A DNA stretch of 64,000 nucleotides from Halovenus amylolytica (GCA_004015825.1 SAYS01000004.1:180189-244188), one strand, 5' to 3'; counted from the first letter of the stretch, positions 18,406 through 27,852 are shown. A program made the numbers and translations. Notes: generated by a model not told the origin, from the sequence alone.

Positions 18406-18435
18406 TTCGCGAGTTCGTTAAAACCACAGAGCAGA

Positions 18436-19251
18436 ATGATGGCCAAAGACGAGTCCAATACGTCCCAACTGCGCTTCGAGGACGGTCGCCTCGTCGAGGG
18501 ATGCCGCGATGGACGGTTGGATGACGAACCGTCCGCGGATCCGGTCGAGCCGGGCGACGAGACGGGGTTCGTGCTCGAAGTGAAGTCAGGGGCCCTCGAG
18601 GTCAACGACACACTTCGGGAGGCCGTCGATTCCCCCGGACACACACTCGAATTCGGGTCGCGGTCGCAAGCCGAGGACTACGCCCGGCAGTTGTCGGCGT
18701 CGGACGGCGCACTCAGAGTCCAAGCCACGCCAGCGAACGAGCCGAGGGACGTCGACGCGTACCTTCTCGCCGACCACGACCTGTCGATTGCGGAGCCCGC
18801 CGAGATTGATGGCGACGCGTGGACGTTCGATGTCGGCGCGAACCTCTACGGGACGCTCGGCGAGGCGATCCTGCTCCACGCACCGAAACCACACGCGCTC
18901 GTGTATTTCGTCCGACGGGATCTGGACATCGACGAGGAAGACCTCGAGTGGGGTCTGAACGTCGATGTCGAACCCGGAAAGCCGCTCTCTGTCGACCGAG
19001 ACGGCGAGAGACGACGGTGGACGCCCGACTGCGTCGTCGAAGCCACGGACGGCTGGAGCGGTCGGACACTGGAACGCTACTTCTGCGAGATCAAGACCGG
19101 CAACGCGTCGTTCGAGCGATCGCAGGTGGACACGATGCGGGAATTGGCGAGTGAGGAGCGCGTACTGAAGATCAGGGTCGACATCGACTCGCTACCGGAT
19201 CAGTACTCGCTCAGGATTCACGAGGTGGAGCCCCCCGACGAAAATGACTGA
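18436..19251 (+). CDS. PD-(D/E)XK nuclease-like protein
   Basis: A 271-residue protein started at ATG 18436 (or 18439); upstream in-frame sequence contains repeat B and is not protein-like. The C-terminal third has TPDCVVEA...RYFCEIKTGNA, the PD...(D/E)xK motif of the nuclease fold, with a following helix (SFERSQVDTMRELA). The N-terminal 120 residues are mixed alpha/beta without a known motif. It converges with a predicted lipoprotein gene. Likely a DNA-acting enzyme of the island. Confidence 0.65.
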   Translation: MMAKDESNTSQLRFEDGRLVEGCRDGRLDDEPSADPVEPGDETGFVLEVKSGALEVNDTLREAVDSPGHTLEFGSRSQAEDYARQLSASDGALRVQATPANEPRDVDAYLLADHDLSIAEPAEIDGDAWTFDVGANLYGTLGEAILLHAPKPHALVYFVRRDLDIDEEDLEWGLNVDVEPGKPLSVDRDGERRRWTPDCVVEATDGWSGRTLERYFCEIKTGNASFERSQVDTMRELASEERVLKIRVDIDSLPDQYSLRIHEVEPPDEND

Positions 19252-19254
19252 AGC

Positions 19255-19647
19255 CTACGATCGAGAAGGATTTTCGATCGAATCGGAGCCGCCGTCTTCC
19301 ACAGACCACCGCTGCTCGCGATAGTCCACTCTCGCGCCGCCGAGCTGTCGTTGTAGTTCTAACCACCATTTTGGAACGACTTCCTCTGGTTCGAATTCGC
19401 CCTTTGAGACCAACCGCAAGTGGCCAGTTGCCTCTCGCTTCGTTGCACGGCCCAGATTGACCTCGTCCACAATGCGCACAACCTCGGCCCGGGACAGAGA
19501 AAGGCGTCCGCGGGCCACTTTTGCAACGACCGTCCAGTACCCGATGTCCGGAATGTCTGGAAGCGACGATGGCTGCTCGTCGCGCAGCGTTGCACAACTT
19601 CCCGCCCAGAGGGAGGTCACTGCGGAAAGATAGGTGCGACGGTGCAT
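19255..19647 (-). CDS. Predicted Tat-exported lipoprotein, small
   Basis: A 130-residue protein started at ATG 19647. The N-terminus MHRRTYLSAVTSLWAGSC has twin arginines, a short hydrophobic stretch and a lipobox-like AGSC, the pattern of haloarchaeal Tat lipoproteins. The mature part is short with WWLELQRQLGG near the end. The function is unknown. It converges with the nuclease-like gene. Confidence 0.55.
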   Translation of the reverse strand: MHRRTYLSAVTSLWAGSCATLRDEQPSSLPDIPDIGYWTVVAKVARGRLSLSRAEVVRIVDEVNLGRATKREATGHLRLVSKGEFEPEEVVPKWWLELQRQLGGARVDYREQRWSVEDGGSDSIENPSRS

Positions 19648-19780
19648 GCTCTGTCCTACGTGTCTCGATGCCCTCACCCGCGGGGTAGCGGCAACTGATT
19701 ATGTCGGGGGTAGATGCCCGACGCTGTTGTCAAAGCGGGTGGCTCGCTCCGATGTGGGACAGGCAAGCTGCTATCCCCGT

Positions 19781-19807
19781 ACCCACACACCCCTCGGTTC
19801 CGATGAA
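19781..19807 (+). repeat. Repeat element A, copy 2
   Basis: ACCCACACACCCCTCGGTTC then CGATGAA; matches copy 1 in about 23 of 27 positions. It lies about 95 bases upstream of the 19902 gene. Confidence 0.6.
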
Positions 19808-19901
19808 AGCCCAATTTGAAGCGAACGACGAATACTCTGGAGAGTGATTCGGCGACACCACTGGGCAAAAGCCAATGTGTCTCCCTCCGAACGGTGCTTC
19901 T

Positions 19902-20990
19902 ATGTCATTAATTGGATTTCGCCGAGAGGACGGCGAGATCGAGTACCTCGAGGAGGTGGAATACAGCGAGGAACACCTCGAAGACGACCTCCACGAGGTA
20001 ATTCACAGTGACCCACGGCTGGTGATGGGGACGCTCACGACACGGGAGAACGTCGTGCTCGGGAGCAAGATCCAGTTGCCGACCGGGAAGGAGCCAGACC
20101 TGCTCGTGTGCGACAAGCGGGGAACGCTCACGACGATTGAGTTCAAGCGCGATCGATCGCCGCGCTCGGCCGTGACCCAGCTCTTCGACTACGCGTCCTC
20201 GCTGGCCCGACTGGATCAAGACGAGTTTTTCGATCTCACCAAATTCGAGTCGTTGGAGGAACTCTACGAGGCGTTCGACCACGAGGAGGACTCGGAGTTC
20301 GACATCGACGACTTCGAGCGGGAGTTCGTCGAGGGACTGGAGTCACCCCAACTCATGCTGGTCGCGTACACGATCACGGACGACGTCCGGCGGATGACGC
20401 GCTGGCTGCGGGACGCTCACGATCTGAAGATCAACTGCGTCGAGTTCGACTACTACGAGCGAGACGACGCCGAGATGTTTGTGCCGACGATCATCGGCGC
20501 CGACGAGACGCAGGAGATCAAGGAGCGAGAGGCGTCGCCGAAGCAGAAGAAGTACCGGCGGTTCTTCGGCGAAGTACTCGAACGCTTCAAAGAGGAACTC
20601 CCCGGCGTCACGAGCAGGAGCGCCGGCAGCGACAGCTGGCTCACGATTCCGGCCGGCCACTCGGATGTCGAGTTCGTCTGGCACTTCAAGGGCGATCCCG
20701 GAGACAAGGAGTTCCACGTCGTGATGAACTTCCAGTTTGACGACTCCGCACGGAACGAGGAGATGCTCGAGACGATGTTGGCGGCGATCGAAGACCGTCC
20801 GCTGGACATTCCCGAGGAGATTCACTCTGAGGAGTACGGCACCAGTGGGTACACACGGCTCTATGTCAAACGCGAAATCGGCCGACTGGACGATGCTCTA
20901 GAGGACGAGGAACTCAAACAGTGGGCTATCGATCGGCTGGCGGAGTTCCACGAACAACTGACGCCAGTCTTGGACAAAGAACTGCGATAG
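19902..20990 (+). CDS. NucS-like nuclease domain fused to a DUF4268-like domain
   Basis: A 362-residue protein started at ATG 19902 (MSLIGFRRED). Residues 40-90 carry the nuclease signature PDLLVCDKRGTLTTIEFKRD, with PD, E and K in the PD-(D/E)XK order, followed by the helix SAVTQLFDYASSLARL seen in NucS/DUF91-type enzymes. The C-terminal half (residues 215-360) begins KQKKYRRFFGEVLERFKEELP and resembles the DUF4268-type domain often fused to such nucleases. Such proteins are typically DNA-binding or cleaving factors of mobile or defence islands. Monocistronic, between repeat A copies 2 and 3. Confidence 0.7.
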   Translation: MSLIGFRREDGEIEYLEEVEYSEEHLEDDLHEVIHSDPRLVMGTLTTRENVVLGSKIQLPTGKEPDLLVCDKRGTLTTIEFKRDRSPRSAVTQLFDYASSLARLDQDEFFDLTKFESLEELYEAFDHEEDSEFDIDDFEREFVEGLESPQLMLVAYTITDDVRRMTRWLRDAHDLKINCVEFDYYERDDAEMFVPTIIGADETQEIKEREASPKQKKYRRFFGEVLERFKEELPGVTSRSAGSDSWLTIPAGHSDVEFVWHFKGDPGDKEFHVVMNFQFDDSARNEEMLETMLAAIEDRPLDIPEEIHSEEYGTSGYTRLYVKREIGRLDDALEDEELKQWAIDRLAEFHEQLTPVLDKELR

Positions 20991-21026
20991 ACGCATCAGG
21001 GGTGTCCCCCCAATCTGTGTTCTATA

Positions 21027-21053
21027 CATTGGAACCGAGGGGTGGGTGGGTCA
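21027..21053 (-). repeat. Repeat element A, copy 3 (inverted)
   Basis: On the + strand the segment reads CATTGGAACCGAGGGGTGGG; its reverse complement matches copies 1 and 2. Inverted orientation relative to the other copies is usual for origin recognition boxes flanking an unwinding region. Confidence 0.6.
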
Positions 21054-21266
21054 CCGTGCTGAGGGGGACAGCTTAATTGCCGAGTCGATCGTGGGGGGCA
21101 GAGAATCAAGGAATTAGTCAAAACGACGCCACCGATGATTGAGTTGTGTGCTATGCATGAGGATGACGATTTGAGGGGATTGTAGTTATTGAAGTCATTT
21201 CTATACCCTTAATTCTGTCAAAAGCTACAAGCAAATGGAGCGATTACCATTAAACAACGTCCAGCA

Positions 21267-23105
21267 ATGGCGAGTATCAACCAATCCAGCACCCTCGGTT
21301 TCGAACTTGAGATGGACTACGACGAGGGATTTGTAGAGGGGGATTTCGTCCAAGTACCCGGGCCAACGGACGGCGAATATGTCGCCCAAATAACTCATAC
21401 GGAGACCAGCAACGATCACATCGAAGCAAGTGCGTCCGTCATCGGCAGCTACCCAGACCTCCCATTCCGACAGGGAACCGAAGTCGAGAAAGCAGATGAG
21501 AGGTTGGTTCTCGAAACCCTCACACTACCACCCGACGGCATCAATATCGGTACACTTCGTAGTTTTGGGACACCCCTCTACCTCTCTGTCGAGAAGTTCA
21601 TGGAAAAGCAGATGGGTGTATTTGGACGGACGGGGAGCGGGAAGTCATACACTGCCGGAGTACTAATGGAAGAGCTATTTGAATACGAGCAGCCGATGGT
21701 GATCATCGACCCCCACGGAGAGTATGCATCACTAAAGGTGCGACCTGATGGGGAGGCGAGTGACTACCGAGTCGTTGAATATGCTGATATTGAATTCAAT
21801 TCGGATGCAGATCGTGACCTCGACCTCGACAGCATCGATCCACTCGACCTTTCCCGGCCCGGACAGGCGACCGTTCTCAACCTCCGTGGAGTCGATACCG
21901 AGCGTCAAGAAGACATCGTGGCAACCCTTCTAGACGCCCTGTTTTTGGCCCGAAAACGGGATCGCATCCCCGCAACCAAGGTCTTCCTCGAAGAGGCCCA
22001 TATGTTCGCTCCCCAGCGAAAAAACGATCCGCGCTCCATCATCGAAAACATCGCCAAGGAGGGCCGAAAGTTCGGATTTACGTTGGCACTGATCAGCCAA
22101 CGTCCAAGTGAAATCTATCCAAATATCCGCGCCCAATTGCAGGCGTTCACGATCCACAAGCTCACCGACGACACCGACATCAAGAAGATCATCAAGAGTG
22201 CCGAGGGGCTCGATTCATCGTGGGGCACGCAGATCCAGAAGCTCCAGACTGGCGAGGTGCTGTTCGTCGGCGACGTAATCGCCTCGCCGACTTTTGTCAA
22301 TGTTCGTGAGCGCCGGACGAAGCACCACGAAGGAAGCGAGGGCATGTTCCAAACAAGCGACCACGCACGGGATACTGCCGCGGTCGATGACCGACAGACC
22401 GAATTAGACGAGGAGGTGACGGCGGCAACAGTCGCGCGGCTCAAGGAACGCATCGACGAACTCGAAACAGAACGCGACCGGCTTCGCGAGCAACTTGAAC
22501 AGGAAGGGGAAACAAACGAACGGATCTCGGAACTCGAAACTACCGTCGATGCCCAACGGAATGAGATTGAAGAGCTCCAGTCGCAGATACGTGACCGGGA
22601 GGCGTCCATCGAGGAGCTTGAAACGCAGCTTGAGAAACGGGAGCAGCAAATTCAAGAGCAGCGGAACAAGATCCAGCAACTTCGGGCCGAACGTGACGCT
22701 CTCGGCGAGGGGGCCAGCAGTTCGACTTCGTCAGAGGCCGAAGACGGTGAGGGCGATATTCTCGACCATCCGTACGTCGACCGCGTGCTGGCGCGGCTTC
22801 GGGAGGAACTCGCCTCCCTAGACAAGTACGAACGCGGGATGCTCGAGTTCTTCCTGTACAACGAAAGTGGTTCGATCGAGGACGCGTACTTCCACGCCGG
22901 AGGCTCTCCCAACTCCTCGCAGCGGTACGAGAAGGCTGAGACATTGCTCGAGAAAAATTTTATTCGCAAACGTAAGCGGGGCAAGTACGTGTACGCGTTA
23001 GATGACCTCATTGAGGACAAACTTAATGACTTTACCGATCAGGGGAACATCGACGTGGCAATTGACACAATCGAGGACGACTTAACCTCTTCAGCCGGCA
23101 GCTGA
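21267..23105 (+). CDS. HerA-like hexameric ATPase with coiled coil and C-terminal winged helix
   Basis: A 612-residue protein. A HAS-barrel-like N-terminus (residues 10-95) leads into the Walker A loop GRTGSGKSYTAG (about 120-131), IIDPHGEY (about 143), and Walker B VFLEEAHMFAP (about 240-250), then an arginine-finger region (SEIYPNIRAQLQAF). Residues about 385-490 are a heptad-rich Glu/Gln/Arg coiled coil, and the last 90 residues a probable DNA-binding winged helix. HerA pumps DNA, usually with NurA in end resection, and is also used in defence systems with nuclease partners. No nurA is adjacent; the NucS-like gene upstream is a possible partner. Confidence 0.85.
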   Translation: MASINQSSTLGFELEMDYDEGFVEGDFVQVPGPTDGEYVAQITHTETSNDHIEASASVIGSYPDLPFRQGTEVEKADERLVLETLTLPPDGINIGTLRSFGTPLYLSVEKFMEKQMGVFGRTGSGKSYTAGVLMEELFEYEQPMVIIDPHGEYASLKVRPDGEASDYRVVEYADIEFNSDADRDLDLDSIDPLDLSRPGQATVLNLRGVDTERQEDIVATLLDALFLARKRDRIPATKVFLEEAHMFAPQRKNDPRSIIENIAKEGRKFGFTLALISQRPSEIYPNIRAQLQAFTIHKLTDDTDIKKIIKSAEGLDSSWGTQIQKLQTGEVLFVGDVIASPTFVNVRERRTKHHEGSEGMFQTSDHARDTAAVDDRQTELDEEVTAATVARLKERIDELETERDRLREQLEQEGETNERISELETTVDAQRNEIEELQSQIRDREASIEELETQLEKREQQIQEQRNKIQQLRAERDALGEGASSSTSSEAEDGEGDILDHPYVDRVLARLREELASLDKYERGMLEFFLYNESGSIEDAYFHAGGSPNSSQRYEKAETLLEKNFIRKRKRGKYVYALDDLIEDKLNDFTDQGNIDVAIDTIEDDLTSSAGS

Positions 23106-23487
23106 TCCTTCACTCCTGCTAGCTTAGATAGTACTCACTTTTATTTATAAACCGGTTCGTAGTATTCTACTATCTAAGTCTAGTATCTCGGTCTTGGCTT
23201 CTCAAAAGATCTACTCCAAGCCTACTATGGTATTCTGGCCAGTTCTATTTCTCAAAGGCCAAAATCAGGGTCTTTAGGCCCCAAAAAAAGGATCATGTCT
23301 TTGTGGTGACGAGGGCTTGACCCTTACTTCTTTCTGCTCTGCACTCCGCTGGCGCCAGTAGATACTTGGCCTTGAAACTTACCCTCTGAATTTATGCCTA
23401 TTAGGCCCAAATACGACATGATAAGCCAGACACTATCCCAAGTTCCAAAGGTTTTATTGTGGTTGGTCATGTATGGAGGGGCAAGGC
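23106..23487. other. Spacer with likely promoter of the four-gene operon
   Basis: About 380 bases with no gene. It is AT-rich, with TTTATAA near 23,145 and GTTTTATTGTGG near 23,450; the second is placed about 30 bases upstream of the first start and could contain a TATA element. Confidence 0.4.
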
Positions 23488-23889
23488 ATGACAGACGAAG
23501 ATTCGTCACAGTCAACGCTCGAAGATCTCCTCGTCGACGAGGAGCAGATGAACGAAGAGTTGCTGACCAACTTGCTTTCCGACTACGTTGGTATCGGGAG
23601 CAACTCCGGGAGCCTTGTACCCACACCTGCGTTCGAAGAGCTGACCGCGAAACAGCAGATCGCCGTGGTGCTGTTGGCACAAAGAGCACGGCACGAACTC
23701 GAGATGGTGGAGTCGGAACAGCTCACCCCATCAGAAATCAGCGAAGAGAGTGGGATCAAGACGGGTACCATCTACCCGTCCGTCCGGGAATTAGAGAACG
23801 AAGACATCGCTGTGGGTAACGATGGGAGCTACCACATTCCGCCGTACAACTTTACAAAAGCCAAACAGCTAATCCGAGGTGATACGTAA
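23488..23889 (+). CDS. Winged-helix protein, gene 1 of a coupled operon
   Basis: A 133-residue protein started at ATG 23488, because GGAGGGG lies eight bases upstream and overlaps the alternative ATG at 23473. The C-terminal half is a winged helix ([29 protein letters not shown] then a wing). The N-terminal part is acidic and helical. It overlaps the next gene by one base (TAATG), so translation is coupled. The function is unknown; a transcriptional regulator or DNA-binding subunit of a small complex is likely. Confidence 0.65.
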   Translation: MTDEDSSQSTLEDLLVDEEQMNEELLTNLLSDYVGIGSNSGSLVPTPAFEELTAKQQIAVVLLAQRARHELEMVESEQLTPSEISEESGIKTGTIYPSVRELENEDIAVGNDGSYHIPPYNFTKAKQLIRGDT

Positions 23890-24284
23890 TGAACGACGAT
23901 GTTGAGGCTCTCCAAGAGCGGGTCGAACAGCTCGAAGAGCGCGTGGCGACAATCGAGGAGCGATTCGACTCCGGGGAGGTGCCGGACGAGCCTACCGGTC
24001 TCCGCACATTCGTTGAGCAGGTCGACCCATCGACGCACGTCGAGCGCGTGGTTACGATCGGTTACCATCTCGAAATCCAGCAGGGCCGCGAGAACTTCAC
24101 CATCGAGGACATCGAGGAGGGATACCATGCCTGCAAAATCCAAAAGCCCGCGAACCCTAGTGACGCGCTCGCGAACGCGGAGGAGCGTGGCTGGCTGATG
24201 AGAGACGGCAAGGACGAACACTACCAGCTGTGGATGCTGACCCGCGAAGGAGAGCAACACGTCGAGGAGGTGAGCGAGGCATGA
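23889..24284 (+). CDS. Coiled-coil plus winged-helix-like protein, gene 2
   Basis: A 131-residue protein. Residues 3-28 form a short heptad coiled coil ([20 protein letters not shown]). Residues 40-125 form a winged-helix-like domain: [18 protein letters not shown], then a recognition-like helix ([14 protein letters not shown]) and [17 protein letters not shown]. Related small proteins occur in defence islands, but I cannot name the family. It overlaps both neighbours, TAATG upstream and ATGA downstream. Confidence 0.6.
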   Translation: MNDDVEALQERVEQLEERVATIEERFDSGEVPDEPTGLRTFVEQVDPSTHVERVVTIGYHLEIQQGRENFTIEDIEEGYHACKIQKPANPSDALANAEERGWLMRDGKDEHYQLWMLTREGEQHVEEVSEA

Positions 24285-24691
24285 GTCTCGAGGACGAGAT
24301 CCAAGAACGCCTCGTGGCCGACACCGAGTCCATCCTTCAGAACAACCTCGACCGAGTCGAGAAGCTCTTCCAACTCCACGGAGATGGTACTGTCGCCGTC
24401 AGCGACGAGTACCGAGATGCCGGCCCGAAAAATCGGATGTTGATCTACTTCATCGCCCAGCGGTTCGCAGTGGAGGGCAATATTGCCGACGAGGATACGG
24501 TCGAGTCGGAATTCTTCTACGAGCGAATCGATCGGGAAGATAGTACGATCAGGCACTATCTAAAAGATCTCCGAGACGCCGGGTTGGTTACCAAAGAAGG
24601 CAAAAGCCACCATCGGCTGGTCGTAGAGAACCTTCCCGATGCACTCGACCGACTTGAGGACGCGGTCAATTCGGCGGGTGATGATGAATGA
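24281..24691 (+). CDS. Small winged-helix-like protein, gene 3
   Basis: A 136-residue protein started at ATG 24281 within the stop of gene 2. The N-terminal half is helical ([20 protein letters not shown]); residues 85-125 form a helix-turn-helix with wing ([27 protein letters not shown]). The function is unknown. The very tight coupling suggests the four products form one complex in fixed ratio. Confidence 0.6.
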   Translation: MSLEDEIQERLVADTESILQNNLDRVEKLFQLHGDGTVAVSDEYRDAGPKNRMLIYFIAQRFAVEGNIADEDTVESEFFYERIDREDSTIRHYLKDLRDAGLVTKEGKSHHRLVVENLPDALDRLEDAVNSAGDDE

Positions 24692-25665
24692 CGACTACAT
24701 CGAAATCCCGACTGTACTATCCGCCCAACCATACACTTGACACGCTGAAGGCAGTCATTAGTGGGAGCCAGACGAAAGAACAAATCGCCGACGAACTCGG
24801 GATCAGCCCAAACACCGCCAAGAACAAAATCCACGACCCGCTACATCTTGGCCTCATTGAGAGTGACGGTGAAAAGTACGAAGCCACTGACGAGGCGCGA
24901 CGACTCGTCCAACTCCAAGACGACGACGTACTTGAAGATCGGTTCGTTGACCTCCCCGGCGTGGAGGGTGTACTAGAACAAATCGAGAACGGCGGAGCCA
25001 CGGCCGAAGAAATCGGGCGTGTCATCAGTTTTGAGACGGAATCAGGAGCCGCAGACAAGGAAACCTTCAAGCAATATGGTCGGGTCTATGCTCAGTGGAT
25101 TCACCGTCTCGACCTAGGCGAGGTAGAGGAAAACAACACCCAGTCTCAGCATCCGTTGGAGAATGATCGGGGTGCCAACAATCCCCGTGTCCCTCCGCAG
25201 AAGGTTATCGAGGCTCTGCGTGTTATGGACGAGGTCGGTACTCGCGCGGAGTTAGCCGACCGACTCGATTACTCGGAACGATATACACAGAAAATACTCA
25301 CTACGGCGTATGCACTCAAGATCGCGCAAACTGAGCGTGGAGGCGGGTTCACTACGACGGAAACTGGCCGCACGCTAACGACGACGAGCCAAGGCAAGCA
25401 GCGGGAGTTACTGCGAGATAATTTGCTCGAGGTTCCACTCGTGCAAGCATACTGTAATCGCGTTCCAAGTGGCGAATTCAAGAACAAGGCTGTGATGGAG
25501 CAGGTTTCTGAAGAATACGGCCTCGGTTGGAGCGAGGGAACGGTCAGAACTCGAGCAAAGCGCCTCTACCAATGGTTGATATTTACTAAACTGGCTGAAG
25601 AAAAGAAACAAGGAACCCTCGAAGCGACGGAGAAGATGCCTCGAGGAAATCTACCAGATCCATAG
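24688..25665 (+). CDS. Tandem winged-helix protein, gene 4
   Basis: A 325-residue protein that starts inside the stop codon of gene 3 (ATGA). It has at least two winged-helix units: residues 20-65 (TKEQIADELGISPNTAKNKIHD) and 180-230 (TRAELADRLDYSERYTQKIL), plus a C-terminal region (GWSEGTVRTRAKRLYQWLI) like the third unit of haloarchaeal restriction-associated regulators. There are no catalytic motifs. The operon ends here, and foreign toxin-antitoxin remnants begin within 15 bases of its stop. Confidence 0.6.
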   Translation: MTTTSKSRLYYPPNHTLDTLKAVISGSQTKEQIADELGISPNTAKNKIHDPLHLGLIESDGEKYEATDEARRLVQLQDDDVLEDRFVDLPGVEGVLEQIENGGATAEEIGRVISFETESGAADKETFKQYGRVYAQWIHRLDLGEVEENNTQSQHPLENDRGANNPRVPPQKVIEALRVMDEVGTRAELADRLDYSERYTQKILTTAYALKIAQTERGGGFTTTETGRTLTTTSQGKQRELLRDNLLEVPLVQAYCNRVPSGEFKNKAVMEQVSEEYGLGWSEGTVRTRAKRLYQWLIFTKLAEEKKQGTLEATEKMPRGNLPDP

Positions 25666-25678
25666 ACACCCACTAAGC

Positions 25679-25882
25679 GAGGGCCGGTGTTTCGATGTCG
25701 AGCTGGACAGCGGTATCAAACTGGTGCCGATTCCCGACGATCCACTGGAGGAACTACGCGCAGCGGCTTCCGATGAGCTTCGCGAGGCGTCGCTCGCTGA
25801 TCTCGAAGAAGCGGCTCGCGAAGAGGCACGCGAGCAGGCTGGCGAGCATGGGCTGATCTCCACTTCTGGCTGGTGCTACTGA
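25679..25882 (+). pseudogene. AbrB-type antitoxin remnant, 5' end missing
   Basis: In frame, the translation reads FDVELDSGIKLVPIPDDP and LREASLADLEEAAREEAREQ, the typical C-terminal half of haloarchaeal AbrB/MazE-family antitoxins that pair with PIN toxins. The N-terminal DNA-binding half is absent; the fragment begins directly behind the preceding operon, so a recombination joint lies near 25,675. Confidence 0.65.
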
Positions 25883-26231
25883 AAGACGACGACTGGCTGG
25901 CCGATTGAGCCGAGTCCCTCCTCGACGAACACGAGGATGATCTCGAGGTCTCGCTGGCGACGTTCATCGAGCTGTTCCTCGTCGAAGAGCGGTTCGCCTT
26001 CGACCGCGACCGAGCCGTGACGGCGATTCTCGAACTGGCGACGTACGAGGGCGATCCAGATGTTGTGTATAGGCCTCGGAGAACATCGACGAAGGGTTGA
26101 ACACGTTCGATGCGTTCCACGCGGCGCTGTCCGGTGGTAGCATCATCTCCAGTGACCGGACGTACGACGAACTCACCGGCGTGAATCGCATTCGGCTCGA
26201 ACCTGACGAGAACAAAGATTCTGCGGCCTGA
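25862..26231 (+). pseudogene. VapC-type PIN toxin remnant
   Basis: The translation KDDDWLAD is broken by an in-frame TGA near 25,906, continues AESLLDEHEDDLEVSLATF...LELATYEGDPDVVY, then shifts frame near 26,070 before ASENIDEGLNTFDAFHAAL and IISSDRTYDELTGVNRIRLE. This is a PIN domain with a stop and a frameshift, overlapping the antitoxin remnant in the usual order. Not functional. Confidence 0.7.
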
Positions 26232-26296
26232 GTTCGACGGCGTTCAGTTAGTAGGCACAACAGACCCGGAGAAATAGTTGGAAAACGCGTCTGCCC

Positions 26297-26334
26297 TCCT
26301 GCCAGAAGTGAGAAGATTGATTGGTTCTCTCAGG
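26297..26334 (+). repeat. 38-bp repeat B, copy 2
   Basis: Matches 18368-18405 in 36 of 38 positions, and ends 14 bases before the start codon of the metallophosphoesterase gene. Confidence 0.75.
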
Positions 26335-26348
26335 GTCGTTCCAGAGGA

Positions 26349-27371
26349 ATGGGCGACACAGAGACGACGGACATCACAGTACGGGTGCTTGGGCCACCTA
26401 AATTCGACCGGCACGGCAATCACGAGGTGCCTGTCAAGGACAGGGACGGGCGGCCCGCCGATCTCCGAGTGTGGAACAAGCACTGGGGGCAGCCCGAGTG
26501 GCGAATTGGCTCCACATACGAATTGGAAGGAGTCAAGCAGAATCCGCTCAAGGCGAAGAAAGCACGGTACGAGACCGCGACGAACTCCCGGATTGCGAGG
26601 CTGGGCCGGCCCACCGCTCCGGACGTGAGCCTGCTCCACGTGAGTGACACCCACCTCGGTCGCCCCCTGACCGACAAGGAACGCATGGGCGACGGGAACC
26701 AGCTGGGACGGTACCTCGACGTGGTCAACCTCGCAGTCACGCACCGCGTGGATGCTGTCCTCCACACCGGCGACATCTTCGACGACAACGTCGACGAAGC
26801 GACCGCGGCGACGGTTGAGGAACACGTCAAGCTGTTAGCCGACGCCGGCATCCCGCTCTATTACGTCCGAGGGAATCACGGGTGCGACGCGGGCGACAGG
26901 CTCCTGCGGGAGCAAACGAGGGAGGGACAGATGGCGCATCTCTCCAGCGAACCGGAGTTGCTAGGCGGAGGTGCGCTCGCGCTCTACGGACTGGACGCCA
27001 GCGCATCGACCGAGGGACTTCCGCAGGCGGCCCCCACTGGCGATGCACCTCGGGACGCGTATCGGTTGGTGGCGTGGCACGAGGCCGTAGAGCCGCTCGC
27101 CAGAAATGGAGTTCCAATTCAGCGACTGGTCGACGCGAGCGAGGTCGAATTCGATGGCCTCGCGCTCGGCGACCTGCACAAGGACAAACGGGCCTACATC
27201 GACGACGTCCGTAGGGAGTGCGGGCGACGTCTCCGGGTGTTCTACGCTGGCGCGACCACGCAAATCGCGCGGAACGCCGATGGATATGAGCCTGCTGTAT
27301 GGCTCCTGCAGGTCAGCGACGGCAGGCTCGAACGACGTCGGCTGCCCCTCCGACCCACATCACAGGGGTGA
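26349..27371 (+). CDS. Metallophosphoesterase with N-terminal extension (Mre11/SbcD-like)
   Basis: A 340-residue protein. The first 85 residues are strand-rich and may be an OB-like or other nucleic-acid-binding domain (YELEGVKQNPLKAKKARYE). The phosphoesterase motifs follow: VSDTHLGRP (about 98), HTGDIFDDN (about 140), VRGNHG (about 180), WHEAVE (about 240) and GDLHKDK (about 275), the order found in Mre11/SbcD-type nucleases. The start follows repeat B. No SbcC/Rad50 partner is adjacent. It is probably a nuclease or phosphodiesterase acting on DNA. Confidence 0.75.
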   Translation: MGDTETTDITVRVLGPPKFDRHGNHEVPVKDRDGRPADLRVWNKHWGQPEWRIGSTYELEGVKQNPLKAKKARYETATNSRIARLGRPTAPDVSLLHVSDTHLGRPLTDKERMGDGNQLGRYLDVVNLAVTHRVDAVLHTGDIFDDNVDEATAATVEEHVKLLADAGIPLYYVRGNHGCDAGDRLLREQTREGQMAHLSSEPELLGGGALALYGLDASASTEGLPQAAPTGDAPRDAYRLVAWHEAVEPLARNGVPIQRLVDASEVEFDGLALGDLHKDKRAYIDDVRRECGRRLRVFYAGATTQIARNADGYEPAVWLLQVSDGRLERRRLPLRPTSQG

Positions 27372-27852
27372 TTTCACCGGTCTGCAATCGGGGGCGCACT
27401 ACAGAGCGGTGCTGTGCTCTGTGTTCGTGTCTGGAGGAATTTGATTTGGGTCTGATACGAGGATGGCCCCGAAGGGACGGCCCCAGATCCAGCTATCGCT
27501 CGTTACCGGCGATAAAAAGGTATGCCGCTGAAAGTGGACACGATGGCGGGCTACATCTGGAAATTTGCATGAAAGCTGGCGGCGAGCCGTGCCCGTGGTC
27601 TGCTGTGCGTCATGGTAGACTTCCTGTCGATCGAGGTTTCAGATTGCGAGTGAACAACCACCTCGCCAACGTCGACTACGACTCGATCTCGATGGCGGCA
27701 ATCGGCTCGTTCAATTAGTAGTCACAACAGATCGGGAGGAATAGCAGTAGTTGTCGTCGCGCCGGAGGTGGCACTGAGCGTGACTGCAGGATGGGGACTC
27801 GAATGCGCTTGAGCATTATGGCCACCGAGAGCTGTGACGCGTGGAGTGACTG
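27372..27852. other. Gene-poor stretch with a protein-end remnant
   Basis: No intact gene. In + frame near 27,690-27,745 the translation NRLVQLVVTTDREE-stop matches VQLVGTTDPEK-stop at 26,243-26,275, so both are C-terminal relics of one gene family flanking the metallophosphoesterase gene. Confidence 0.5.
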
